NCBI GenBank assembly: GCA_022568135.1
Contig: JADFFQ010000026.1
Span: 1-47,740 of the forward strand
Length of the DNA: 47,740 bases
Source of the DNA: Planctomycetota bacterium
GTDB taxonomy: Bacteria > Planctomycetota > Phycisphaerae > Phycisphaerales > SM1A02
Reading direction: 5' to 3'
Made by a program: the position numbers and the translations under genes. Positions 15,110-23,457 of this stretch are shown here, piece after piece. The notes below the pieces were generated by a model, which did no database searches, had not been told where the DNA came from, and saw only the letters and a program-made list of their open reading frames with translations. Position 1 is the first letter of the stretch, and each line of letters opens with the position of its first letter.

Positions 15110-15370
15110 TGCCGAACCGGTCCGACAGGGCCTCCAGGCCGCCGTCTTGGGGCCCGCCGCGGCGGGTCACCGTCGATTCCGGTCAGAAGCACGCGACTGG
15201 AACTTGGGTTTCCCGCGGGGGGCCGTTACACTCGTGCTCGGAACGCTCGGCGGTGGAGCCGGAGCCTGTGAGCCATGAGCCAGAAGCCACATCGGTGCGC
15301 GCACGGCGGGTTGAGGTCGCGTTGGCGGGCACAAGATGGTCGAAGTTATGGCTGGATAAGCCTCCGAAGC

Positions 15371-15433
15371 GCTGAGTTAGCGCGAGATAAGCCGAGATAA
15401 GGCTCGGTTAGCCGGAGTTATTGCGCGCGTAGC
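15371..15433. repeat. Degenerate tandem array of ~10-13-bp units
   Basis: Units of the form GAG(A/T)TA(A/G)G(C)C follow one another: GAGTTAGCGC, GAGATAAGCC, GAGATAAGGCTC, GGTTAGCCG, GAGTTATTGCGC. Neighbouring units can form small hairpins such as CCGAG-ATAAGG-CTCGG. Origin unknown. Confidence 0.4.
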
Positions 15434-15648
15434 CCGGCCGGCGCGCGCCCCAAGGCCCGTTCGGCAAGCGCGGCGCGCGCAAAACGTTCCGACCCTCAAT
15501 ACCCGCTCACAATCAAGGTCCACGGAAGCGCGAAATGCGCGCCCCGAGTGCTGCGCGCGCAGCAGTGCCACCGGTTTTGGGGCCCGTGGCGTGCGCGCTG
15601 TGGCTGGGCTGACGCGGACTGCGGTGTGTGGTGCCGGGAGCGACGCGG

Positions 15649-16050
15649 CTATTGGAGAAACCGGCTCGCGGCGTCACCCGTCGCGACCATACAGGAGTCC
15701 TTCTTGCCAAACCACTTGTATCGCTTCCCGGCAATCAGAGCATAAAGCCGGTTCCGCAGGGGACGGGGAATGACATACAGCACCACCAGGATCCGCCACA
15801 GGCCGCCGAGGTGCTTTGCGATCCGCAGCACCGCATCACTTTGGGTGTAGCAGCAGTCCCCTTCGATCAGCACCATGCTTTGGGGCGGATCCGAACACAA
15901 GCCGCGCGGTTCCAGCAGCCGCCGACCGGTATCGGACTGCAGCGGAGCGAACCTGAAGTGAGCCTTGGGATCGTGGCGAATGATGAACCGGACGGACCAG
16001 TTGCAAAGGTTGCACACGCCGTCGAAGAGGACGATGGGGCCGTCCGGCAT
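15649..16050 (-). CDS. DCC-family (DUF393) thiol-disulfide oxidoreductase-like protein
   Basis: 133 residues from ATG 16050; a longer frame to 16188 adds unconserved sequence. The N-terminal VLFDGVCNLCNWSVRFIIRH contains the DxxCxxC motif that names the DCC family, predicted to have a thioredoxin-like fold. Family-typical residues follow: FRFAPLQSDTGRRLL, SMVLIEGD and the C-terminal RPLRNRLYALIAGKRYKWFG. Biochemical function of the family is poorly established; a redox role is inferred from the CxxC. It is divergent from the sensor kinase gene, and most of its upstream neighbourhood is non-coding. Confidence 0.85.
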   Translation of the reverse strand: MPDGPIVLFDGVCNLCNWSVRFIIRHDPKAHFRFAPLQSDTGRRLLEPRGLCSDPPQSMVLIEGDCCYTQSDAVLRIAKHLGGLWRILVVLYVIPRPLRNRLYALIAGKRYKWFGKKDSCMVATGDAASRFLQ

Positions 16051-16335
16051 TGGAGCCCTTGCCTGCCTAGGGAATGCTGATGAGGCGCCTGCACCCGTTG
16101 GGTTGTGGATCAGACGACAGGACATTTCCATTATAGCCGCGGGGAAATGCCGAGGGGTTCGCCCGCGCAGCAATGGCGCGACGTACAACCGGCCCCGGCG
16201 TGCTGGTCAATGACGAAGCATTTTCTTGGAATGCCCGGCGATCGAGACATGATGAGCCTACCAGCGACGCGATCCGGGCGGACTCGTATGATCTGGTTGT
16301 TCGCAACGCCGCGACCGAGCCAGGGGACGCAGCCG

Positions 16336-17184
16336 GTGAACGCATTGTGGGTATTGCTGGGACTTGTGGTTGGTCTGGCGGCCGCCGTGCCGATCCTTCG
16401 GGTGTCGCTTCGTCGTGCGGAGCGCCGTGCCCGCGCCGCGGAGGGTCGGGCCCGTGATTCTCAGCGGCTGGCCGAGCTGGGCTCGATGACTGGGGGACTC
16501 GCCCACGAGATCAAGAATCCCCTGTCTACGATCGGCCTGAACGCTCAGTTGCTCGCGGAAGGCATCGGCGAGGCTGACCTGCCTCCGGAGCAGCGCGATC
16601 GTCTGCTGCGAAGGCTGGATTCACTGTCTCGCGAGGCGGACCGGCTCCGTACGATACTCACCGACTTTCTTCAATTTGCGGGGCGCGTACGGATCGACGC
16701 CCAACCTCGCGACATCGTCCGGATTGTCAGTGAGCTGCGCGACTTCTTCCATCCTCAGTGTGATCAGAACCGCATCCTGCTACGGACACAGCTGCCCAGC
16801 CATCCTGTCGCCGTCCATGTTGATGAGAGCCTGTTGAAGCAAGCTCTGCTGAATCTGATGATCAATGCCACCCAGGCCATGACCGACGGATCGGCCTCGG
16901 GCTCCGGCGAGGCTGCGGCGAGCGGCGGTCGCGGCGAGCTGATCGTACGAGTCGAGGCTGATGATGATGAAGCACGAGTGCACGTGATCGACACGGGTCC
17001 CGGGATCGAGCCGGACCGCCTGGCAGAGGTGTTCCATCCCTATGTTTCAAGCCACCCCGGCGGGACCGGGCTGGGTCTGCCGACGGCCAGGCGTATCATC
17101 GAGGAGCACGGCGGATCGTTGACGATTCATTCCGAGGTGGGGCAGGGCAGCGACTTCGTCATCCACTTGCCGCGCGGGTCGTAG
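16336..17184 (+). CDS. Membrane-anchored sensor histidine kinase
   Basis: 282 residues from the GTG at 16336, which has AGGGGA 8 bp upstream. Longer in-frame starts exist (16252, 16105), but they overlap the divergent DCC gene region or lack an RBS. A single N-terminal membrane helix (ALWVLLGLVVGLAAAVPIL) is followed by a charged coiled coil, then HisKA with phospho-acceptor His57 in LAHEIKNPLST. A HATPase_c domain has the N box LLNLMINATQAM, G1 DTGPGIEPD and G2 GTGLGLPTARRI. No dedicated periplasmic sensor is present, so input may come through partners. No adjacent cognate response regulator; the convergent ANTAR protein lacks the acceptor Asp. It resembles NtrB/AtoS-like kinases. Confidence 0.85.
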   Translation: MNALWVLLGLVVGLAAAVPILRVSLRRAERRARAAEGRARDSQRLAELGSMTGGLAHEIKNPLSTIGLNAQLLAEGIGEADLPPEQRDRLLRRLDSLSREADRLRTILTDFLQFAGRVRIDAQPRDIVRIVSELRDFFHPQCDQNRILLRTQLPSHPVAVHVDESLLKQALLNLMINATQAMTDGSASGSGEAAASGGRGELIVRVEADDDEARVHVIDTGPGIEPDRLAEVFHPYVSSHPGGTGLGLPTARRIIEEHGGSLTIHSEVGQGSDFVIHLPRGS

Positions 17185-17214
17185 ATCTCTCACTACACAT
17201 GGATCGAACGTGCC

Positions 17215-17874
17215 CTAGTCAACGCCGAACAGACTCTCGTTCTCGAGAATTGACCGGGCCACTTCCACCAGCGGTCGGCGGTTGTTTCGAGCCTGCTTCT
17301 GGAGCAGTCTCATCGCGTCCGGCTCGGAGATGCCCTTGCGCTTGACGATGATCCATTTTGCCTGCTCGATGAACTTGCGTTCCTCGAGCCGTTGCTGGAG
17401 TTCCTGAATCTTGCCGTGTTGGGCGGTATGGTCGCGGAACCTCGCCCAGGCGATGGCGATGCTCGCTCGCAACTGCTCCCGGCTCACCGGCTTGATCAGG
17501 TAGCCGAAAACGCCCGACTGCGCACCGGCCGAGATGTCCTTGGCCTGGGCGTGTGTCGTAATGATCACGACCGGGATACCGATGCTCCGAAAGATCACTT
17601 CCGCGGCTTCGGCGCCGTCGCGAGCCGGCAGATGAATGCCCACAAGGGCCATGTCCACGCGATCGGTTCGGCACAACTCGATCGCCTCGTCTGGGTTGGG
17701 GGCGGGCCCGATCAACGTGTGCCCCAACGCGGTGAGGTTTCTCTTCAGCTCGTCGTCGGCCGGCTCCTCGGTGTCGGCGATCAGCAACCGCGCCGGGTGG
17801 TCAGGGAGCTTGGTCTTCGGAGGCGGAGCACTCTGAGCAACGATGCTTTGCTGCGAAGAGGCACTCGTGGTCAT
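17215..17874 (-). CDS. ANTAR-domain response regulator with degenerate receiver
   Basis: 219 residues. After a flexible N-terminus, residues about 28-145 form a receiver-like domain (RLLIADTEE, GIPVVIITTHAQ, GYLIKPVSREQLRASI with conserved Lys128). Residues about 158-213 form an ANTAR domain (LQQRLEERKFIEQAKWIIVK, ISEPDAMRLLQKQARNNRRP), which in AmiR/NasT binds paired RNA hairpins to prevent transcription termination. The expected phospho-acceptor Asp is Gly79 (MALVGIHLPARDG), so conventional phosphorylation is unlikely; AmiR is a known precedent for an unphosphorylated member. It lies downstream of the topoisomerase VI genes on the same strand, about 115 bp away. Its RNA target is unknown. 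Confidence 0.88.
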   Translation of the reverse strand: MTTSASSQQSIVAQSAPPPKTKLPDHPARLLIADTEEPADDELKRNLTALGHTLIGPAPNPDEAIELCRTDRVDMALVGIHLPARDGAEAAEVIFRSIGIPVVIITTHAQAKDISAGAQSGVFGYLIKPVSREQLRASIAIAWARFRDHTAQHGKIQELQQRLEERKFIEQAKWIIVKRKGISEPDAMRLLQKQARNNRRPLVEVARSILENESLFGVD

Positions 17875-17990
17875 GGATCGGCCGTTACTCCCCCGGCGCT
17901 ATTCCAACGATTGCCGTGGCGTCACGTCAAGAATGGGTTTCTCCCCAAACCCCGGCATGGATGAACACGATAGCTACTGGCGCGGGGGGA

Positions 17991-19181
17991 TCAATCCAAG
18001 AAATCTTCCGCTTGCAGTCGTTGCGGGGTGTACACATCCGTCACGTACGATATGTCCTTGGTAATCAGCGATTCGACCTCCATTTTGAAGCCGTTGGCAA
18101 GCATCCGCTTGATTTCCCGCTGCCAATCTTTGCGGTCCTTGAACCAGGGGTAGGCGGCGATCTGCCTGGCGCGGGCGATATCGCGGTCAGTCAGGTCGAT
18201 CTTCACATCATCACTCAGCTCGCAGCGTTCGTAGTCGGCTGCCCGCAGGCCGATGAACTTCGCCTCCGGAACGGCCATGCGCCGGCTCTCAAAGGCCAGG
18301 GCGATCGAACCCTGCTTGATGACACTGTAGATGTAGTGCCCCCAGGGATCGCAATCCAGCAGGCAATAGATGGGCAGCCCCAGCTCCTCGTGCAACCGGT
18401 GCAGTAGACGCCGCAGGCCGCGGGACGGTTGACCGCCGCCTTCCGTGAGGATGCAGTTGTGTTTTTCCCAGAAGCGGTCCTCGTTGAACCGGCTCCACAC
18501 GGTGTTCTTCTCGACATGGAGTACGAAATCGGCCTCGCACTTGCTGAATTGAATCACCTCGGGCTCGACGATTGAGGGGATCGAGTAGCCGCCCGACCCC
18601 ATCCGCCGGCAATCGATCTCGTCACCGGTATCGACGATGGTAATGGTCCCGACCATGGTGCCCGCCTTCTTGGCGAAGACATGCAGCTCTTCTCTGAGGG
18701 CGCCCAGCGCGACCTCCAGATCCTCGAGGATCGGATCGGATTCGTTCTGATTGTCAAACGTCTTCTCCTTGGTCCCGGCGATGGTGTGCAGACTCATGTA
18801 GTACATACCACGAAGACTCAGAGTCTTTTCCGCCTCGACCAACTGCTTACAGCCGTCGGCCAGCAGGAGCGTCTGCATGAACTTCCGCGACTGGCCGAGA
18901 TTGAACAGGTCCCGGCGCTGCGTGTTGCTTCCCATCTCCAGGATTCGGCGGCGCTTGTTGAACCGCATGTTGGAGATGGAACGCATGGGGATGTTCACGA
19001 ACGGCTCCCTCATGGCCAGGCTGGACGTGACGACGCTACGACCCATCGTCCCGATCTTTGCCAGCGTTTCGCGGTCGCGCTTCTTGCTGACTGCGGAGCC
19101 GATGCTTCGTGCGACCGTCTTCCTGGTTTTGGCGATCTTCTTTTTGGCCATGTTCTGACCTGCCGGGGCGAGCCGGATCAT
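17991..19181 (-). CDS. top6A: DNA topoisomerase VI subunit A (Spo11-like)
   Basis: 396 residues from the ATG at 19181 that overlaps the top6B stop (ATGA). Another start at 19151 with a basic MAKKKIAKTRK N-terminus is possible. The winged-helix (CAP) domain carries a tyrosine pair, Tyr127-Tyr128, in LSLRGMYYMS, the position of the DNA-cleaving Tyr. The Toprim domain shows the Glu in HVEKNTVW and the DxD in LLDCDPWGHYIYSVIKQGS. All catalytic elements are thus present. With subunit B it would form a type IIB topoisomerase that passes one duplex through another with ATP. The enzyme is general in archaea and plants but scattered in bacteria; planctomycete relatives are known to carry annotated homologues. 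Confidence 0.93.
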   Translation of the reverse strand: MIRLAPAGQNMAKKKIAKTRKTVARSIGSAVSKKRDRETLAKIGTMGRSVVTSSLAMREPFVNIPMRSISNMRFNKRRRILEMGSNTQRRDLFNLGQSRKFMQTLLLADGCKQLVEAEKTLSLRGMYYMSLHTIAGTKEKTFDNQNESDPILEDLEVALGALREELHVFAKKAGTMVGTITIVDTGDEIDCRRMGSGGYSIPSIVEPEVIQFSKCEADFVLHVEKNTVWSRFNEDRFWEKHNCILTEGGGQPSRGLRRLLHRLHEELGLPIYCLLDCDPWGHYIYSVIKQGSIALAFESRRMAVPEAKFIGLRAADYERCELSDDVKIDLTDRDIARARQIAAYPWFKDRKDWQREIKRMLANGFKMEVESLITKDISYVTDVYTPQRLQAEDFLD

Positions 19182-21082
19182 ACGTTGCCTTGGGTGCGCT
19201 GAGTGGCGCGCTTACGCCGAGGCGATGTCCTGTTCTTTGCCCGCCTGTTCGTTTTCCGCTTTACGGGAGCGTTGCGACCGTCAAAGAGTGTCTCGCCAAA
19301 TGTGTCATCTTCCTCTTCGCCGAGGCCGGCCTGACGCTGCTGGATGATCACCACATCATCTTCGTCGGCTCGTCGCCTACCACCGGCGACGACTTTACCG
19401 TGATCGTCAAGGATTTCGTCGGCCTCGGCTGTCCTGCGCTTGGCTTGGCGCATCAGGGCGTCGTAGGTCTTCTGTGCTTTGGCACCGGTGATCGCCTCAC
19501 AGCTGCGGGCGATTTCGCCGATGTAGCGCTCCAGGAGTCCGCGGCGCTGGGCCTGGCGCTGCATGCGCTTTCGTCGGCGAAGGTACGTCCCGAGCTTGCG
19601 TCCACATTCTTGCAGCGCCAGCCTCACCTCCTTGCGGATCTCGTCGTAGTCGGCGATCGCCTCCTTGGATTCACTGGTGAAGGGCACCCATACGCTGGCC
19701 ATGTGAACCATGATGACCAGGGGCGCCTGGGGCAGTGCTGCCCTGGCCTGACTCAGTTCGTAGCCGCGCCAATTGGTTTCCAAGACAGCCTTGTATGAGC
19801 AACATGATGATTGCTGATAGAGAAGCGGGACACGGTTGGCAAAGCGTAACACGCGGGCCAGGTCGTCGGCGGGCAGTTGCCCGCCATAGGCCAGGGCGGC
19901 TTCGATCTGGAACGGGTTGCCCCGATACACCGCCGGGGGTCGCGTCGAGGCGGCATAGAACTCCGCCTTCACCTCCTTGAGCAGACCGGCCAGCAACGCC
20001 TGGGAACCAATGGGGACCAGACACGTCGTCGGCGGAGCCGTGAGCTTGACCTCCTGGATCGCGTTGTAGATCGCTTCCGCTTCGGCGTGGCCGATCTGTT
20101 TGACCCAAGTGAGGTTGGTCAGACCAGCTTTCTTGCAGATCTCCTTCACTTTGGTTGGGCTCACTCGCGAGAAGTCGTTGTGAAGGAACGCGCCCAGCTT
20201 CTTCGATTCCGTCCGCTCAAACATCTGGATCAGCGTGCCCAGCTCGATCCCCTTGGGGTGCGGCTTGATCTCCTGGGGTTCATCGGGGAGTTCATCAACC
20301 GTCCGCGGGAACTCGATCGTTTGGTTGTTCGGGGTTACATAAGTGATCCGGGCGTGGGAGTTGGCGATCGCGGTCTGTTCGAGATACTCGTCGATGGATT
20401 GACGACCCTTCTGATACTTGCCGACCAGTTCGATGGCGACCTGTGTGCCGTGGCCTTGGGGGAAAAGTTGGTCATCTTCGGGATGCTCGGTGTCGCTGAC
20501 GATCTCCGGGCGGTTCCTGGTGGTGTCGATCCTCAGCAGGACCTCGTGGGCGGGCTTGCGCCTGGAAGTCTTGGAGATGATCAACACCCCCTTGCCGGTG
20601 GTCATCAGCCCGTACATCCCCGCAGCGGAGATGCCGATGCCCTGTTGGCCGCGAGACATCTTCAGCCGGTGGAACTTGGAGCCGTAGAGCAGCTTGCCGA
20701 AGATATTGTCGATCTGCTGGCGAACGATGCCCGGGCCGTTGTCGCGGACGGTGACTCTGAACCGCGTCTCATTGAGCGGCCGGACCTCGACCCGGATATC
20801 GGGCAGTATCCCGCCCTCCTCGCAAGCGTCCAGGGCGTTATCCACCGCTTCCTTGACGGTGGCCAGCATTGCCCGGCGAGGATTGTCAAACCCCAGAAGA
20901 TGGCGATTCTTGGCAAAGAACTCGCTGACGGAGATGTCCCGCTGTTGCCCGGCCAGCGCCTCAGCCGTGACCTTGGTCCGCGGCTTCTTGCGCTGACGAG
21001 TCGGTGGCGATGTCGTCGGCTTGCGAGCCTTGCTCATGGCTGGGGTCGTTGATTGTTTCGGTTGATCCAGTAGCGTCGTCAT
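19178..21082 (-). CDS. top6B: DNA topoisomerase VI subunit B (GHKL ATPase)
   Basis: 634 residues from ATG 21082, which has GGGAAGG upstream; a longer start at 21166 is less likely. The GHKL ATPase comes first: N box ATVKEAVDNALDACEE, G1 RDNGPGIVRQQI, and G2 SRGQQGIGISAAGMYGL. A helix-two-turn-helix region (VSPTKVKEICKKAGLTNL) and the transducer domain (PPAVYRGNPFQIEAALAYGG, NRVPLLYQQ) follow. Archaeal Top6B is about 530 residues; the excess lies in a Lys/Arg-rich N-terminal tail and a long C-terminal tail, acidic (GLGEEEDDTFGE) and then very basic (KRKTNRRAKNRTSPRRKR), perhaps for DNA binding. Coupled by a 4-bp overlap to top6A, so the two subunits should be made together. Confidence 0.93.
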   Translation of the reverse strand: MTTLLDQPKQSTTPAMSKARKPTTSPPTRQRKKPRTKVTAEALAGQQRDISVSEFFAKNRHLLGFDNPRRAMLATVKEAVDNALDACEEGGILPDIRVEVRPLNETRFRVTVRDNGPGIVRQQIDNIFGKLLYGSKFHRLKMSRGQQGIGISAAGMYGLMTTGKGVLIISKTSRRKPAHEVLLRIDTTRNRPEIVSDTEHPEDDQLFPQGHGTQVAIELVGKYQKGRQSIDEYLEQTAIANSHARITYVTPNNQTIEFPRTVDELPDEPQEIKPHPKGIELGTLIQMFERTESKKLGAFLHNDFSRVSPTKVKEICKKAGLTNLTWVKQIGHAEAEAIYNAIQEVKLTAPPTTCLVPIGSQALLAGLLKEVKAEFYAASTRPPAVYRGNPFQIEAALAYGGQLPADDLARVLRFANRVPLLYQQSSCCSYKAVLETNWRGYELSQARAALPQAPLVIMVHMASVWVPFTSESKEAIADYDEIRKEVRLALQECGRKLGTYLRRRKRMQRQAQRRGLLERYIGEIARSCEAITGAKAQKTYDALMRQAKRRTAEADEILDDHGKVVAGGRRRADEDDVVIIQQRQAGLGEEEDDTFGETLFDGRNAPVKRKTNRRAKNRTSPRRKRATQRTQGNV

Positions 21083-21459
21083 GCAACGCCTTCCCTGGCG
21101 AACTCGATCATATGCGGGCGGTGATCCTGCGGCGGCCCAACTCCCGATACATGATCGGTCCATCACCGGGCCACAAGCCCAGATTTCACGGGCCGCCCGG
21201 CCGGGGCACCTTCTCGTGCGATCTGAGCCGCCGCATTCCCGCGAGCGGTCTCACCCGAAGTGATGCGTGCGATCGCCGCCTCAATGAACGAATCATGCGC
21301 TTGGAAGATGGCCGCTGGCGAGGACGCCGCGGCTCGCCTCAGCCCGCACTGGTCGCATGAGCAGATCGGGCCGGGCGGTGTTTGCCCAGCCGATGTGACC
21401 GGCGGTATGCTCCGGACCCGAAGCAACGTCATTGGTCAGTAGCGAGCGAGTCAATCGCC
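21083..21459. other. Divergent intergenic region between top6B and ndk
   Basis: About 375 bp that must hold the promoters for both genes. It contains one family D palindromic repeat (21225-21248). No other gene or clear promoter was recognised; short frames here lack family motifs. Confidence 0.5.
21225..21248. repeat. Family D palindromic repeat (intergenic copy)
   Basis: GAGCCGCCGC, ATTC, CCGCGAGCGG; same 24-bp length as the copies at 13813 and 26965, differing at three or four central bases. Confidence 0.65.
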
Positions 21460-21930
21460 ATGGAAACCACCCTCATCATCCTCAAGCCGGATGCCGTTCA
21501 GCGGGGGCTCATGGGGCGGATCATCAGCCGGTTCGAGGACAAGGGGCTCCAGATCGTCGGGGCGAAGTTGATCAGGATCAGCCCGGATCTGGCCCAGCGA
21601 CTGTATGAGCCGCATCAGGGCAAGCCGTTCTATGAGGGTCTGGTGCGATTCATAACGTCTTCGCCGGCGCTGGTGATGGCGGTGCGGGGGCTGGGGGCGA
21701 TCGAGATTAGCCGCAACCTGCTGGGGGCAACGTTCGGCTCCAAGGCCCAGCCAGGCACGATCCGTGGGGATTTCGGCGTCTCCAACAGCTTCAACCTGGT
21801 CCATGGCTCAGACGGGCCGGGCACGGCCAAACGTGAGCTGGATCTCTTCTTCGAGCCCAGCGAACTGCTTGACTACCCGCGGTCGATCGAAGGCTGGTTG
21901 TATGACCTGTCCTCAGGCGGCCCGGAGTAG
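21460..21930 (+). CDS. ndk: Nucleoside diphosphate kinase
   Basis: 156 residues from ATG 21460. It transfers the gamma-phosphate between NTPs and NDPs through a phosphohistidine. METTLIILKPDAVQRGLMGR is the canonical start, KPFYEGLVRFITSSP the substrate-binding block, and NSFNLVHGSDGPGTAKRE carries the catalytic His. The family is usually 140-150 residues; the small excess is at the C-terminus (SIEGWLYDLSSGGPE). It stands alone between the top6BA operon and the sigma factor gene. Confidence 0.96.
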   Translation: METTLIILKPDAVQRGLMGRIISRFEDKGLQIVGAKLIRISPDLAQRLYEPHQGKPFYEGLVRFITSSPALVMAVRGLGAIEISRNLLGATFGSKAQPGTIRGDFGVSNSFNLVHGSDGPGTAKRELDLFFEPSELLDYPRSIEGWLYDLSSGGPE

Positions 21931-22347
21931 GCCAGGTAATCGCGCGAACCCGAGCCGGCTTGGGGCGTCCGACCCCATAGATGGCGGGGAGAACCGGCGT
22001 TTTTCGTGCTTTTCGGAGCAGATTCGCCGATCTTGGGGTGCGTTGTGCTGCACTTGACCTCGGCGGTGGGGCGGTGCTCGGACGGCTCAGAGGTCGCCTC
22101 GCCCGGGCTGGGGATCGTCTTGCCTCGCGCTGGGGAGCGAGAACTGAGAAAAAGGGTGTCTCTTTTTAGAATATTTCTAACCATGTGAACCGTTTATAGG
22201 AATCAGGGTAATAGTAGGGTGGGTGCAGTTGTGCCCATGGCTTGGCTTGTGATATTTGTCACAATCTTGGCGAGAGGCACAGAGGTCACTTGGGCCGGAT
22301 AGGGGAGGCTGATTTGGGGTGGTTCGGATCGGCAGAGGACACGAGAC
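21931..22347. other. Long upstream region of the sigma-70 gene, AT-richer centre
   Basis: About 415 bp without a gene. Around 22140-22215 the sequence becomes AT-rich (AAAAAG...CTTTTT dyad, AGAATATTTCT palindrome, TTTATAGG), unlike its surroundings, which suggests a promoter or a terminator-promoter junction. The CRP/FNR-like site lies 83 bp before the sigma factor start. Confidence 0.5.
22247..22264. promoter_or_regulatory. Perfect CRP/FNR-type operator upstream of the sigma factor gene
   Basis: TTGTGA-TATTTG-TCACAA is an 18-bp perfect dyad containing TGTGA-N6-TCACA, the half-site spacing and sequence of the E. coli CRP consensus, also close to FNR-family sites. It lies in the region expected for a promoter. 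Binding by a Crp/Fnr-family regulator is inferred; no such gene is in the window. Confidence 0.6.
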
Positions 22348-23403
22348 ATGCTCCAGGCGTTGATTGGCAAGAATTCACCGCTCAGTCGGCTGCGTCAGCG
22401 GCAATGGCTGAGGGTGCGGCCGGAGCGTGACGCCTCGCCTCGACATGCCGGGCTGACAGCCCAGGAGCAGCGTCTGCTTCGCCAGATCCTGGGTCATCCG
22501 ATCGACTATATCGATTCCAACGAGTTTACCCGCGCGGACGCTGAGGCCCGGATCTACGACCAGGCTGAAGTGATCGAACGGCCGGACGTGTCGTGGTATC
22601 GGCCGCTGATGGACGATCCGGAGCCGAGCCGGCCGCAGATGCCCAAGAACACCGGCACGGTCCTGCTCACCGCGGCTCAGGAGCGGGTCTTGTTCCTCCA
22701 GTACAACTACGCTCGCCATCGGGTCCGCCGGTTGCAATTGTCCATCGGCCCCAACGAGCCGACCGAGGAGCAGGCCCGGGAGTTGCTGCGCTGGTATCGC
22801 GTTGCGAGCCGGTATCGCGAGCAGATCGCGGAGACCAATCTCGCGCTGGTGCTGGCGATGGCGAAGCGCACGCGGATGAGCGAGGTGGACTTCGCCGACC
22901 TGGTCAGCGAGGGCAACATGGCCCTTCTGCGGTCGGTGGACAAGTTCGACTGCGGCCGGGGCTTCAAGTTCTCCACGTATGCCTGCCGTGCGATTCTCAA
23001 GGCGTTCTCGCGTCAGGGCATGAAGCTGACCAAGTACCGCCAGCGCTTTCCGACCGATTTCGACCCGGCGATGGAGAAGTCCAATCACCTGGAGGTGGTT
23101 CGCCGGGGGCGCGAGCTTGACGCGGCTGAGGAGGTCAAGCACATCGTCGTGAGCAACGAGGCTGAGCTCACGAACGTGGAGAAGACCGTGGTGTATCACC
23201 GCTTTGGGCTCGACGCCGAGCAAGACAACGACCCCATGACCCTCGAGCAGGTGGGTCAGATTATCGGCGTGACCAAGGAGCGGGTCCGCCAGATCCAGAA
23301 CAAGGCGTTGGAGAAGATCCGCCTGACCGTGGAGGAGAACGCCAAGCGTCGAAATGGTGAGTCCGAGGAGGAGGATGATGGCCCGAGCCCCTCGGACAAC
23401 TGA
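22348..23403 (+). CDS. RNA polymerase sigma factor, sigma-70 family (group 2/3-like)
   Basis: 351 residues. Region 1.2/2.1-like sequence begins near residue 108 (LTAAQERVLFLQYNYARHR). Region 2 covers the core-binding and -10 recognition parts: IAETNLALVLAMAKR, DLVSEGNMALLRSVDKFD, FKFSTYACRAILKAF. Region 3 is short. Region 4 has VVYHRFGLD and a helix-turn-helix, TLEQVGQIIGVTKERVRQIQ, ending NKALEKIR. The N-terminal ~100 residues do not match region 1.1 of RpoD; this longer N-terminus is seen in planctomycete alternative sigma factors. The C-terminal tail is acidic (ESEEEDDG). It has its own terminator, and its upstream CRP/FNR-like site suggests regulated expression. The regulon is unknown. 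Confidence 0.9.
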   Translation: MLQALIGKNSPLSRLRQRQWLRVRPERDASPRHAGLTAQEQRLLRQILGHPIDYIDSNEFTRADAEARIYDQAEVIERPDVSWYRPLMDDPEPSRPQMPKNTGTVLLTAAQERVLFLQYNYARHRVRRLQLSIGPNEPTEEQARELLRWYRVASRYREQIAETNLALVLAMAKRTRMSEVDFADLVSEGNMALLRSVDKFDCGRGFKFSTYACRAILKAFSRQGMKLTKYRQRFPTDFDPAMEKSNHLEVVRRGRELDAAEEVKHIVVSNEAELTNVEKTVVYHRFGLDAEQDNDPMTLEQVGQIIGVTKERVRQIQNKALEKIRLTVEENAKRRNGESEEEDDGPSPSDN

Positions 23404-23424
23404 CCGACGCCAATCGCTTGGGAC

Positions 23425-23457
23425 AACCCCGACCCCCGTGGGCCGGGGTTTTCTTGC
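23425..23457 (+). terminator. Rho-independent terminator of the sigma factor gene
   Basis: AACCCCG (23425-23431) pairs with CGGGGTT (23444-23450) around a GC-rich loop, followed by TTTTCTTGCTT; it starts 22 bp after the stop codon. Confidence 0.75.

Larger units (their letters stand above)
14946..15648. other. About 700 bp without a recognisable gene
   Basis: Several short open frames run through here but none has a family motif or convincing start. Contents: an AT-richer promoter-like part upstream of the orphan gene (around 14950-15010, with palindrome CCGCATAACATGCGG); an integron attC-like R' box on the minus strand (15064-15071); a degenerate tandem array of GAGATAAGCC-like units (15371-15433); and a stretch with many GCGCGC runs (15425-15600). 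Confidence 0.5.

Noticed and set aside
15082..15375. Short open frames in the 15.0-15.6 kb gap
   Set aside because: Three overlapping frames with no conserved motif, RBS or codon pattern like neighbouring genes.
19877..21052. Long open frame antisense to top6B
   Set aside because: Same reasoning: no motif, no RBS, and the opposite strand encodes a clear GHKL ATPase.
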